A stretch of DNA of 34,810 nt, taken from NCBI GenBank assembly GCA_000226015.1, contig JH155242.1, positions 132,551 through 167,360 on the forward strand, read 5' to 3'. The notes under the pieces were generated by a model that saw only the letters and a program-made list of their open reading frames with translations, had not been told where the DNA came from and did not search any database. Below, in pieces: positions 13,315-24,200 of this stretch. The translations under genes were made by a program, and so were the position numbers. Within the stretch, counting starts at the first letter, position 1, and each line of letters begins with the position of its first letter. The DNA is from Mnemiopsis leidyi (taxonomy: Eukaryota; Ctenophora; Tentaculata; Lobata; Bolinopsidae).

Positions 13315-14235
13315 CGAAGGTCCGAAACGTAAATTTAGAAGCAATTACTAAAAATAAGAGGACGTTGATGAATAAAAATGTTTCATGTTGTTTGAAATGT
13401 AATTTTGAGAGTGTCGGTTTTTTGGAATTTCATTGATATTCGAAATCCTTAGAATTGAAATTTGTCAAAGTCAAAAAAATCACGAATCACGATTCGGCAA
13501 CGAATTGCACAATTGGGTTTATCGTGGTATCTTTAAAAATTGCAACATACTCATAGTTAAGCTCTGTTAACAGCCAATAAAGACTTAATAATTGGAATGC
13601 AGGCAGTGAAAATGTTTTAACAAATCTGTCAATAAAACTAAGTGGAACTTGCTAACATAACTATGACAAATTTGCAACTTATAACACCGCTTTAAAGTTA
13701 ACTTAAACCTTAGTGAGGATGTAGCATAAGCAGATTTTCGGTTTGAAGTCTGATGTAATAGTTTCAATAAGTACGAGGCGAACAACGTTCTACCGAATTA
13801 ATTATCAATTTTCCTAATCAACCTTTAATTGATGTGGAAGAATGGGTACATATATGGTTTTCCTTAGACCACCTATGTCAGGCTGTCACAGAAATAATTA
13901 GAAATCTGACTATCAGGTCACAAATCATATAACTGATAGACCTGACCACGAATGACGTCAAAAAGTGCTCAGAAATAGGACAAATGGAACTGTTTAGGCT
14001 TGAAAATAGGAGCCTATAGCTATACGCTGATTCATGAGGTTAATTCATTTTAGCCGCAAAAAACGTGTGTACAACTACAAAAGCCGACAAGCGCCATTTT
14101 CGGAAGTTTATGTTGAACAGCTGCAATGCCCAAACGGAGCTGCTTTACAGAAGCGTTAGATCACTCGACGAAATAAGTTAAAAACGTTCAAACGACGCTT
14201 AACGAAGTTAAAGATAAAACCAGTTTGTATACAAC
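13315..14235. other. AT-rich spacer, nothing recognised
   Basis: No gene, strong repeat or structured element is seen except a diverged relative of the 6948-7013 unit near 13490-13520. Confidence 0.5.
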
Positions 14236-14239
14236 CTTA

Positions 14240-14640
14240 TGCCAACCTCAGGCGGCACACTTAAACGGGGTCTAATCACTGCGAAAAAGTCCGGCACAAT
14301 ACCCTCGGGTGAAATCACGAGCACCTGCAAACACATTTTTGGAGAAAACCTGGTCAGCTGCTCACTCAGCGCACTTGGGCCGAGTATGTGTCAAGTGTTC
14401 TCGTTCAAAAGAAGCACGGAATTTTCTACGTTGGTTGCCATGGTCACGTGACGCCCTGGGTGGGGTTTCATTGGCTGGTTGCCAGCTCTCTGCTCTCCCA
14501 TTGGTCGGGAGTTTCCGCCGAGAGACGGCCGGAAGGTGAGGTAGTAAAAACAATGAATATATTCACCAGACAAGGGCGGTGAATCTCGGCTGATGTTGCT
14601 CTGGCGCGGTTCTAGAAAACCAGGCTACCGTAGCAAGTTT
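14240..14640. promoter_or_regulatory. GC-rich, CpG-containing promoter-like islet with X-box, E-box and inverted CCAAT boxes
   Basis: Composition changes sharply to G+C-rich. GTTGCCATGGTCAC at 14434-14447 matches 13 of 14 positions of the RFX X-box consensus and overlaps a GTCACGTGAC E-box (core 14445-14450). Two ATTGG (inverted CCAAT, NF-Y-type) words follow within about 60 bp, near 14469 and 14499. Overlapping open frames occur in several frames on both strands here, which is what high G+C produces, and none has a recognisable domain. I infer a promoter or enhancer; no first exon could be identified nearby. Confidence 0.4.
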
Positions 14641-15905
14641 GGTACATAGCTAGGTGGGACTACCGTTATTTATTAGCCTAATTGCTGTGCAGGAAAATCG
14701 TTAGAAATGTTTGTTGGGTGGTAGTTGTTCAATAAAATGTAAATAATGCGGTGCGGAATGATTGGCATCCTTATATTTACTTTTATTTTTTCTACGTTAA
14801 TACAGATTGAGTTAGAAAATTGCTACTGACTCAAAAAATGACTATTGATTAAGAAGTTGAATGCTCATTTATTTTAAGCACTTAGAGACTTTGGTAAGAG
14901 AATATGATAGCTGATTATAAACCAAAGATTTCGGATTCTACGAACCTGAATCTATGAAATATCGAAGTGAGATATTGAAGGAAATTGATTTAAAAGGGAT
15001 GGCTTTTTAATATCTTTGAGTCTTACCAAGATAGTCGATAAAGTCGTTATACAGAACTTGTGGCAATTTGGCATCGCGTGTCTGACGAACAACTTAACGC
15101 GACTATAAAGAGCGACAAATGACACTCCTTAAACTTGTTGGATGAATATCAAATATGGATATGTCTGAAAACAACAAATTTCGCATGTAGCCTACAACTA
15201 TTTCATAAAGATCGTGGATGGACACTGACAAATTGAATTGCAACAAAACAGCAGTGAACGTCGTCAACAAAATTATACAGCGACTCAAACTCTTTGACAA
15301 GACTGAAAGTGGAAGTCGTCTTGACAGATTTTGATTAATGGCCGATCATACCTCACGATAACTGACGTCAAAAGAAGTAATTCATGCCCCACAACGCAAA
15401 ATTATTCATTAAATCGCGTGATTGATGAAATTGGTTTCTGTCAAAATTCAACATGATTCTGATCGTATACATCCTGTAAGAAACACGAAAGTCAACTAAA
15501 ATTTTATAAACCACATTTTCGAATAACATTAACAACAATTATCTAATTAGCGTACAAATTATTGTTTGGAAATTGATTTTGTGTACGGCAATGGCAGGAT
15601 ACCTGACGCTAATTTTACCAATACTGCCAACTGCTAAAAGTAAATTTAGGAAAGCTGGTCGAGAGCTTGCTAATAGTTATATATCCATACCATTTGCACC
15701 TTGCAGGTGGTAAATTTTAAGCTTGAATGCCGAATCTGGCTAAAATCATGACAAAAACTTAGACTGTGCCATGATAGTAAAGATTTCTCGTAATCTCACT
15801 AAAACAACGTGATGATCGAAATTGTTCGATGATTTTGACAATAATTACAGCAACAATCAGATCGAATACAACAAAAACCTGACACTACGTCAATATGTGA
15901 GGATT
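14641..15905. other. AT-rich spacer downstream of the CIMIP2 gene
   Basis: No second gene is seen. This stretch includes the presumed 3' flank of the minus-strand CIMIP2 gene. I did not see a canonical AATAAA in the first 100 bp after its stop. Confidence 0.45.
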
Positions 15906-15949
15906 CCCTACTAGTTGACCTGACTGTCCCTACTTGTTGACCTGACTGT
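15906..15949. repeat. 22-bp tandem duplication spanning the CIMIP2 stop codon
   Basis: Units 15906-15927 and 15928-15949 differ by one base (A versus T at 15913/15935). The right-hand unit contains the last codons and the TAG of the minus-strand gene; the left-hand copy lies just past the stop in its 3' untranslated region. Confidence 0.85.
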
Positions 15950-16715
15950 AGCAGTGCATGGACTTGAGGGCAGCGTTAGTGCTCGTCCCGAAAGTGTTCC
16001 CGTACTTGAACTTTTCTCCGGGAATATGTCCCGTGTAGTGCGGCACCATCCCACTACCAGCCGGATACAGTACTCTCCGGTTCAGGACGGGCTTCTCTGC
16101 CGGCGTCTCCAGGAACGGCACGTGACTTTTTGTCGCCGCTTGCAGCCGTTCTTTCTCACGGTAGTCGGCTATAGCCTGCTTGGTCATGGAGGGGTAACCC
16201 ATGGAGATCTTGTTGCGAGACATTGGAAGGAATCCGGTGTATCCCGAGATGTGGTAGTCTATAGTGTGGGTTTTATACGAGCTTTGCTTGCTGACAAACG
16301 GGTCCGCTGAACTCTTAATCGGGTTCAGAGGAACAGCTCGGAGCTGGTTTTCTAAAAACCGCTGTTTTTCTTCAGCTTGAGATTTCAGAGACTTCAGGTG
16401 GTCTCCCTTAGCGTAGCTACACGCTGTCACATAGGGAAGTGCGAACCAATGCTCTCCTTTGGGGATGTAGCCAGTGTATCCGGGAACTAAGTTGCTCCTG
16501 AACTGCGGGGTTTTTTCCTTGACAGGTTCGATCTTCCGGAGGACCAGGTTTCCTGAACTGTTATCCTTGTCGGTTAGAATCTCGTGAGTCGTCTTGCTGA
16601 ATGTGCCACCGATCTTGTATTTCCTCTGGGGGATGTAGCCTCCATAGCCAGGTATGTGGTAGGGACTCGGAGTAACCAGAGAATCCGTGTTAAACGCTGC
16701 GATGTTTACCGCCAT
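15930..16715 (-). CDS. CIMIP2: Ciliary microtubule inner protein 2 (CIMIP2/FAM166) family protein
   Basis: Members of this family bind inside the doublet microtubules of motile cilia and sperm flagella and help hold the lattice together. The 261-residue protein carries four spaced copies of the family signature: IPGYGGYIP at 21-29, VPGYTGYIP at 77-85, ISGYTGFLP at 156-164 and VPHYTGHIP at 224-232. The first and last are followed by the K(Y/F)K(Y/I)G(N/G)TF pattern. It has no signal peptide or membrane segment, and its length fits the family. I chose the ATG at 16715 (MAVNIAAF); the frame stays open upstream only through a TTG, not a usable animal start. The gene is a single exon with no frameshift. 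An RFX X-box-like site lies 75-88 bp upstream of the ATG, as expected for a ciliary gene. I cannot say which vertebrate paralogue it corresponds to. Confidence 0.9.
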   Translation of the reverse strand: MAVNIAAFNTDSLVTPSPYHIPGYGGYIPQRKYKIGGTFSKTTHEILTDKDNSSGNLVLRKIEPVKEKTPQFRSNLVPGYTGYIPKGEHWFALPYVTACSYAKGDHLKSLKSQAEEKQRFLENQLRAVPLNPIKSSADPFVSKQSSYKTHTIDYHISGYTGFLPMSRNKISMGYPSMTKQAIADYREKERLQAATKSHVPFLETPAEKPVLNRRVLYPAGSGMVPHYTGHIPGEKFKYGNTFGTSTNAALKSMHCYSQVNK

Positions 16716-16789
16716 ATCAACCGTTATTGCATACAAGATGATTGGATTGGATTTAAGTCAGTGCATGCGCTGTAAAATTTGTTACCGGC

Positions 16790-16803
16790 GTTGCCATGGC
16801 GCG
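16790..16803 (-). promoter_or_regulatory. RFX X-box-like site upstream of the CIMIP2 gene
   Basis: Read on the gene's strand, CGCGCCATGGCAAC matches 12 of 14 positions of GYNRCCATRGYAAC, with a perfect 3' half-site (ATGGCAAC). A further RGYAAC half-site (GGTAAC) lies just downstream, and a CACGTG E-box lies at 16816-16821. X-boxes of ciliary genes usually sit within about 150 bp of the start codon, and this one is 75-88 bp away. Confidence 0.55.
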
Positions 16804-17824
16804 CGCAAGTCATCGCACGTGCACAAATAAAAATATTGAATTTTCCCACGGTCAGAACCAGTGCAATTTAGCGGTGATAGCGGTCGTTTATCTTCCTTAA
16901 ACTTGTCCATGACGGAACAGAAATTTTCTTTCTGGATCTTTTTATGACATTTGATAGAATCAATCGACAGTTCTTTAACAAAAACAGCGGCCGGCGCGGG
17001 TCTCCATAGAAGACAAAAGTGACATTTTACTCTGTAATCTTCGATCGCAATAAACGGCTACTAACTACTAAGCACCAATCTAAAACATTGCTCTCGACCC
17101 GTGACTAGAATCATTATTATGCAATCCATGATGTTTTAAGGCTGCAAAAACGTTTAATTTTAAATGGTAAAACTTAAAAGACGCCATAAAAAGTTAAAAC
17201 AATAAGCGCCGAAGTTTTATACTGAGTGATGATTGTTTTTTGTCTAACTCTTGGAAAGAGCAACGAAAAAGGGGCACGTTAACGCCAGAACATGACTAAT
17301 AACCATTCATCACCACACTGAACAACGAAACAAAATGTGTACATATCACTAACGACGTAACTATGGCGACATCATCGTGTAAAGCCTCGCACCCCACCCT
17401 AGCCCACATAGTACCTTTGTGAGAGGTATGACTTAAGTGAAGAGTGCTCGAGAAAGAGTGGGTCGCCGTTTGATCCAAGGACACCAGCTCAGGGTGTGCA
17501 CATCTGGCACCTCGTGTAGATTAGAGGTGTCCACTAACGTTGTTTCTCGGAATTTACAGCGCTGAAAGATGGGCCTCAGAATTGAAGACAATGAGGTGGG
17601 GATATTGGGTATTTAAGTATTTAGAAACAAATTGTTATCTGAGAGAGACTTGTATGGAGAAAACATGAAGCCCCAGTCTTGTAGTACCCTATCATGGTGA
17701 TACAAAACGAAGGAACCAAGTTACATTACAGTCAGTGGACCAGGAGCATGGGACTAAATCGTATTTGCTGGAACCTGATACCCAACCCAGGGCCAGCTGA
17801 TAATGATCTTGGATCAGGTGGATG

Positions 17825-17875
17825 ACACGTGACCACTTCATGGTAACACGTGACGGCTTCATGGTAACGCACGTG
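17825..17875. repeat. 21-bp tandem repeat with E-box and ATGGTAAC half-site
   Basis: Units at 17825-17845 and 17846-17866 read ACACGTGAC, then CACTTC or GGCTTC, then ATGGTA, followed by a partial third unit. Each full unit contains a CACGTG E-box, and each unit junction makes an ATGGTAAC X-box half-site. A third CACGTG is at 17870-17875. Confidence 0.7.
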
Positions 17876-18714
17876 TAGCCGCTGTCCCGGGGCTATTAGC
17901 TGGAAGGTGTCACGGGACGCTAAGCTGGCTAGGTGATTGGTGTTGGAGGGGTAAGGCAGGTCCGAAACGGTGGAAATGTAATAATTCGATCCTGTAACAC
18001 AGGTTCAAAACTAAGGGCTGTAGATGTGAGGGGCGTCCCGAAATAGCCCTTACCAGTTCAAGAGGTGTATTGATAGCACGGTTTGTTTGATGGATTTACA
18101 CCTTCGTTGTCCACGTTAAGATTACATCATGCGCTGTTATAACCGCAATAATTGCATAGCCAGGCTGCAACGTGCATATGCATCACATGTGAACAGAGCA
18201 ACGAACCTGCATGAAAACTTTTGTCAGTGTTTGGTCATTGACTGTCTGACTCTAAGTTTGGTCGTACTGCAATAACCTTCGATCGTTTTTTATCTCAACA
18301 ACCATAACCGTTAGACTGTAAGAGCTTGGAACTATACGCTTGGTAGTGGTACTATAAGCTTATGAACAAGAAAAGACTAAAAGAGACCTCATGACTCTTT
18401 ACCATCATCGCCACATCGAGAAAAATATAAGTCCTTGATTCGACTCTGGCTCTGAGTTCGTATGTAACCGCCGGACCGGTACTGGTGATCATCACGGATA
18501 CTTTATATCGCCGATATCATTCGAGCATTTAGCTGTCAAAAGAGTAAATAGAGGTCATTGTCAGAACTAATTCTTGATGATGGTGGCATTTATACGGATA
18601 ACGGATCATCGACTGTAACATTTTCGACACATCAAAGAATATCGAGAACTTTCCGGCGCTGAAATATCACTCTGGCATATTTGACGCGACTAAATGCTCT
18701 AAATTAGACTTAAA

Positions 18715-18804
18715 GTTCAAATGCTAAGTAACCTATAAAGAGCACCCATAAAACAAAACGTTCAAATGCTAAGTAACCTATAAAGAGTACCCATAAAACG
18801 AAAC
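18715..18804. repeat. 45-bp tandem duplication
   Basis: Two adjacent copies (18715-18759 and 18760-18804) begin GTTCAAATGCTAAGTAACC and differ at only a few positions (AGCACCC versus AGTACCC, and AACAAAAC versus AACGAAAC). No coding potential is seen. Confidence 0.85.
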
Positions 18805-20682
18805 ATTGCCTACGAGAAACTTCTGCTGTTCTGCCGAGTGATAGGATCATTTGCTGCTACATCTACGGAAGCCCCAAGAATTTGATCAACGTTATAACGT
18901 ATACTTCAGACTAGTTGGAAGGTTTGTGGTTGTTTTGGTGACCAGGAGACTGGCATGTTTCATGACGCCATCTGACACCTCATAGTCAGGCGCTCTGATA
19001 TTAGGGTTAAAATTAGCCGTCGGTCAGTTGGTGGAGACATTCTAGTTTAAACCATCCGTGATACTTTTAGCCCTTCACGTAGAGTCCCACTATCTGTTTA
19101 TCTAAGATCATGGTTGAAGGTTAAGCACTGTACTATTGCTGGTGAAATGCACTGGTTTGAACGCACTAATCTGGAAGATGATGAGTGAAAGGTTTCGGGC
19201 AATAACTTCTACTCCGGGAAAGTAAACATGGCAGTTTGCACCTCGTGTCATCGCTCAGTCTTATCTTGCACCTCACTGCACCACTCTCAATGACACGCCC
19301 AACCTGAGTAATTCTCGGCGACCGTGTTCGGGTAAAATGCACGGAAAATCAAATTTAAGAGCCATGAATATAGAAATGAAAAACTTTGATATAACGGTTG
19401 CACTGTTTACCGTTGAGGTTTCCAGCTATTTCAAGAACTAAACGTTCTACGAAGAAAATTGACATATAGTGCAGTCAACAGGATATTACTTTCAATTTCA
19501 TATCAAGTGAAGAAAAAAAAAGCAACAAAAGCAACATAAAGTTTAACCGAAATAAATAACGGTTCAAAGAAAAACAGTTATTTCCTAGCAAAAATGTGCA
19601 CAAACTAGAGAGCATATTATGTGCATTGTGCATAGTGCTTCAATTAAGAATAAGCTATAATAAAGTTTTATGATAATGAAAGCCTTAACAAATAACCAAA
19701 TCGATTAACTGAGCTTAAGGTGCTATTCTTATTAAGCGTTTTAAACATCCCAAAATCCAGGAAAGTTTTAATGGGGTAACAGGACATCTAAGCAAAGTAC
19801 AAAAAACCAATCCAAGAGTAATAATGCTTCTGCAAGAATGACTGACACCCGCGAACAATGCTAAAAGGTTATTGCGAAACTCAGACGTAAACCAGGACCA
19901 TGCGATACTACTATAGCGATACTTCTATAGTCCAACAGCGATACTTCCCACAATGACACTTCCACAAAGACTTATTAGCCTGCCTACAAACTCTTCTAGC
20001 ACTAATCTAGAACCTAGATATTCGAGATATTCGATACAATATTCTTTCAATGAGTAGCAAAATTTGAACTGAAGAAATCAGGAAACGTAACCTTTGACGT
20101 ACACTTTGACTAGTGGCAGGTTAATAAGAACTTAAGTGTCAGTTTTCTACTTAAAGCATGACATTAGGATGCATATTAACTGGGTGCGGCGAACAGTGTT
20201 AGCAAATGGATCCAATATTGAGGTCTGGGCTGTTTCTAGCATCTAGCCGCATAGTACTTTAAGTACAAATGTACTTTTAGTATTTGTGTAAGCGTGTACT
20301 TTGAATTTGTAAAAAATAGATTTTTTGGATTTCTGGAAAAAATATAGAAGGAATAGAAAGAAAGGAATAAGATGCTAAGGCCCAAAGACTCCAATTGCAA
20401 TGGCAAATCGGTGGCGGATTGATTTGAACTAATAAGGAATGCAGAATTTCGCAATATCTTAGCTTTAAGTTTCTCAAAAATCGAATATGAGGATAATTGG
20501 ATCGTAAGTCGACTGCATCTTTATATTGGTTAGTGTTACGTTGTTCAATCCGGAAGCAATGTTGATTGGGAAATAAATTTGTACTTCTACATTTTATTCG
20601 ATATCTCAATCAACTAACAATCACAACAAATAATACAATCACGAAAACTATAAACGAAAACTATAAACACCGCAACTCCAGT

Positions 20683-20904
20683 CGAAAGCCTGGGACCACT
20701 TGATTAACCTTCAATCCAAAAACACGCCATAAGTTCAACAACAAGAAGAACTGGACAGTTTTCACTGCTTGTGGTTTAAGTGACATTGTTTCCTGTCTGA
20801 CTGACTATACATTTTCCTCCTTCTTCTACATTGGTTACAAAGATCATTTGAATTTCGCCAATATGTAATATTATATAATTACCTATAGTTTGCTGAGACT
20901 CTGC
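20683..20904 (+). repeat. Dispersed direct repeat, copy 1 (about 220 bp)
   Basis: Begins CGAAAGCCTGGGACCACTT and ends in ATAATTACCTATAGTTTGCT. It is closely matched by copy 2 at 22273-22496 in the same orientation, with shared words such as CAACAAGAAGAACTGGACAG and CTTCTACATTGGTTACAAAG. It is probably a non-autonomous transposable element; copy 2 sits inside an intron. Confidence 0.75.
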
Positions 20905-21117
20905 ATTACAATATCGTCAATGCAGAATCGGCAATGCTGTATCGACAAATGAAAATGCAGTATCGACAACGCAGCATTCACAAAGCAGTATAACGACAAT
21001 GCAGTATCGATAATGTAGTACCGACAATGCAGTATCGACAATTTAATATCGACAATGAAATATTTACAATGCAGTATCGACAATGCGGTATCGACAATGC
21101 AGTATCGACAATGCAGT
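20905..21117 (+). repeat. Degenerate 14-bp minisatellite
   Basis: Repeats of roughly ACAATGCAGTATCG fill this stretch, becoming more regular toward the assembly gap. It starts directly at the end of dispersed repeat copy 1 and runs into the N run, so the true array length is unknown. Confidence 0.8.
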
Positions 21118-21127
21118 NNNNNNNNNN
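21118..21127. other. Assembly gap (10 N)
   Basis: Ten unresolved bases separate two different tandem arrays (14-bp units to the left, 33-bp units to the right), which suggests the assembly collapsed or broke in repeats. The gap size is probably nominal. Confidence 0.95.
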
Positions 21128-21246
21128 ATGTCCACCCAGATACCGGCTATAAATCTGACAATGTCCACCCAGATACCGGCTATAAATCTGACTATGTCCA
21201 CCCAGATACCGGCTATAAATTTGACAATGTCCACCCAGATACCGGC
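21128..21246 (+). repeat. 33-bp minisatellite, in frame with the following exon
   Basis: Copies begin at 21128, 21161, 21194 and 21227, each starting ATGTCCACCCAGATACCGGC. The fourth diverges after about 20 bp into unique coding sequence. In the frame of the downstream exon each unit encodes 11 residues (MSTQIPAINLT), and the last, MSTQIPALKLA, leads straight into hAT-like sequence. Confidence 0.85.
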
Positions 21247-24200
21247 TCTGAAGTTGGCTGCATTCTACGCTGACGTGAGGGTAGCTTACGCTGTTCTGTT
21301 TGGATTCCTGTTGGATAATCTCCCTATAACAGATCCTGTAGTAAGAGGATGTAGAGCCCTTGAGCCATGTTAGTAAATTTTATTTACTATCTCTGTGCCG
21401 TTGACTTAAGTTGATATTCGGACTTCTGAGCTTCTCATATAGTAGATAGTTTAAGGGTCTTTGATGCTTTAAAGATCGTAAAATTCTTGCAGTAAAACGA
21501 ACGGAAAAACAACTATACAGTGCTGTAAAATCGTTAGCGGAATCTGTCCCTCAAGTCGTTCACCCTCCGACCCTCAACAAGGTTCTCGAGGAATGGGACC
21601 TTTACCAGGTGAGCAAACACTATATCCTACTTCAAGATAACTTCAGTAACATCACTTAAAGCCTGTACAGCTTCAATCAAGAAATTGCCGCTGGATTTTA
21701 ATATTGATTTGAATAAAGCCCCGTAGCCCAATTATTAATAAAGGGGAGAGATCACCTAATCGTTAGTAGTTGAAACTACATAAGGAAAAACACTGCTCTT
21801 AAAAAAAACAATTCTTTTTATTCCCATCCTAGACGCTAGAAATTGAAGAAATTCAGAGCAATGAGACAATCGAGGATTACTGGGACCGAATATTTAAAAT
21901 AACTGCACTCGGAGAAGTCTATAGATTCGGGAAACTGTCTAAGCTTATACAGGTTTTGCTTTGAGTGAGATATTTCACAAGAATGACAATTGATCTCTTT
22001 AATTCTACTATCTTTCATTTTCATCAATGATGGAAATGTGAAATTCTCCTCGCAAGAACATGAAAAGCTAACTTGAACTATTGAACACAGGTGATGTTAT
22101 GCATCTACTACCGCCCACTGAACGAGGAGCACACACTCAGATCTTTAGAGCACAGAAGAGCAACTAGGATAGCCAGGGAGTTTGTCAACCTTCAATATTC
22201 GGGCAAAGTCAGCGATGTCAACCTAAGTGACGGTCTAATTGCCGCGTATAAAAACGGATGGGAAAAGTAAGTTCGAAAGCCTGGGACCACTTAATTAACC
22301 TAAAGTCCAAAAACACAGCATAAGTTCAACAACAAGAAGAACTGGACAGTTGTCACTGCTTGTAGTTTAACTGACATTCTTTCCCGACTGACTGACTATA
22401 CATTTTGTCCTTCTTCTACATTGGTTACAAAGATTAGTTGAATTTTGACCATATTTAATATTATATAATTACCTATAGTTTACTAAGATTCTTTGTACAT
22501 AAGTAAGTTATGGTAAGAACACTGTTTGGTTATAGTGTGATATCGAAAATTATCACACGAGTGCCGAAGGCACGAGTGATGGTAGTTTTTTTTGATGTCA
22601 CATGACCTACGAGTTTGGTAATTGTAGGAGCAACTGACTATAATAACTTAAGTACAAATAGGCAAAAAGATCAGCTTTCACACTTCTTACAAGTTAACAG
22701 CTTTTTAAAATCGTTGCACCATTATGCCCTGTAGCAATTTTTACACTCTTTATTCAACCCAAAATAGGTTAAATATGTGCTATAATCTAAGCTGGCCAAA
22801 TTGATTGTTGAATATATGAATGAGCACATGTTTTGCAGCAGAGCAGCGCTAGAACGATATCGACGATTATGCTAGTGTAAAATTATGGCAATCTTGGTGT
22901 CACCGAAGATACCCTTCCTCGAGTATATTTTACGTTTTGCTGTCTCTCCTTCACTCATATACCATCTCAGGTACACGTCCCATTATACGAACAAAGGTTT
23001 AGTACAAAGGGCTACTCATGCTGTTGGTTCTGGAGGTTTTGTGGGAGAGGGAGTTAACGCTCTACTCGGAGCAGATATAACACACGTGGGTTATCATGGC
23101 ATCAGAGAAGTGGAGTTCCTCTGCTCTGAGGGTAAGTGTACCTCAGTATTAGTTCAGGCAGTCAGACTTCATTCTTATGAGAAGGCTTCTTAATCTTTAT
23201 GTCAAACACAAAGTTAAGCAAATACTAAGCGTTCGTTATCCTCTCTAACCAATATAAAGATTTTACCTGTGTTTTGTTCTATGTTTAACTTTAATGTTCT
23301 GACAAACTGCTTATGCTGTCAGGAGTAGCCCGTATACAACAAGGTCTGGAGAAGGATAACTCGCTAGAAGTAAACGGGGGAATGGCCCTCATAGACGAGG
23401 CTCGGTCAAAGATAAGGGTCATCAGAGGCAAGCTCATTCACAGAGAATACATCCGGGAGTTGGACACCAACAACCGGCTTCTTGCTATCGGTAAGACATC
23501 TGATCAATACTATGAAAGTGATGCTGACAAGGTACGCCTTAAAATTGTTATTTCGTCTTAGGTTTTACAAGTTTATAAATATGCATTTGACTGTAGCTGG
23601 CTATTAAAACATCAGAAAAAGTAGGTCTGACGGCCGTGACTTACCAGGGTTATACAGACTGAAACAGTCCCGGAACACAAACCGAGTGACGGAGGCGAGG
23701 GAAGGACTTGAGGTTATCAAGCGAGGGACAGAAGGGATAAGTGATCTCAGGATGGACTTACGGCCAGAGACCGCCATATCTTACGGGGTGGGTGAGTAAA
23801 AATTGTATGCTACGTGTAATTATAAAATCGTTGCTTATGTCTATTGGGGGGGGGGGGGGGCTTATGTTATCGTTGTAGGCGAAAGTTTGATTAAACAAAT
23901 CGTCAGTGAACTTTTGTAAATTATAAAATTTTACCTGATCTCATTGGTAGTGAAACCATTTGGATAGGCATGCACCAGTATATATTTGGTATATATATGA
24001 ATGTATATATGAAGGTATTTTTAATTTAGAAATAGTTATAGACGGTTTTACTTCAACGTAATATAGATTTAATAAAGCATATTCTTTACTCATGTACATT
24101 CGGATTGGCAATGGTTTACAATACGGGTACCCGAATAAACAGGGGCTTGAGTGAACTATCTCAATCTTAAAATATGACTTTTTTGCAGAATGAATGAGAA

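Larger units (their letters stand above)
16830..20680. other. Spacer, no supported gene
   Basis: Open frames reach 110 codons (20277-20609, minus) but lack domains or splice context. The 17815-17950 part is G+C-richer and contains three CACGTG boxes. If the hAT-like gene to the right has 5' exons in this window they should lie here or in the gap, but I could not identify any. Confidence 0.45.

Noticed and set aside
14239..14582. Several overlapping ORFs on both strands
   Set aside because: They coincide with the G+C-rich islet, where stops are rare in all frames. None has a recognisable domain.
16716..16736. Seven-residue upstream extension of the CIMIP2 frame
   Set aside because: It begins with TTG, not ATG. 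The ATG at 16715 is the first usable animal start and leaves the first repeat motif intact.
20277..20609. 110-codon minus-strand ORF
   Set aside because: No domain, low-complexity composition, and a second overlapping minus-strand frame in the same place. Treated as chance.
23491..23532. Longer version of exon 6 of the hAT-like gene ending at AAG before GTACGC
   Set aside because: The exon is open to there, but its phase does not match the next exon's acceptor. The earlier GTAAGA donor at 23491 gives a continuous frame. Kept only as an alternative.
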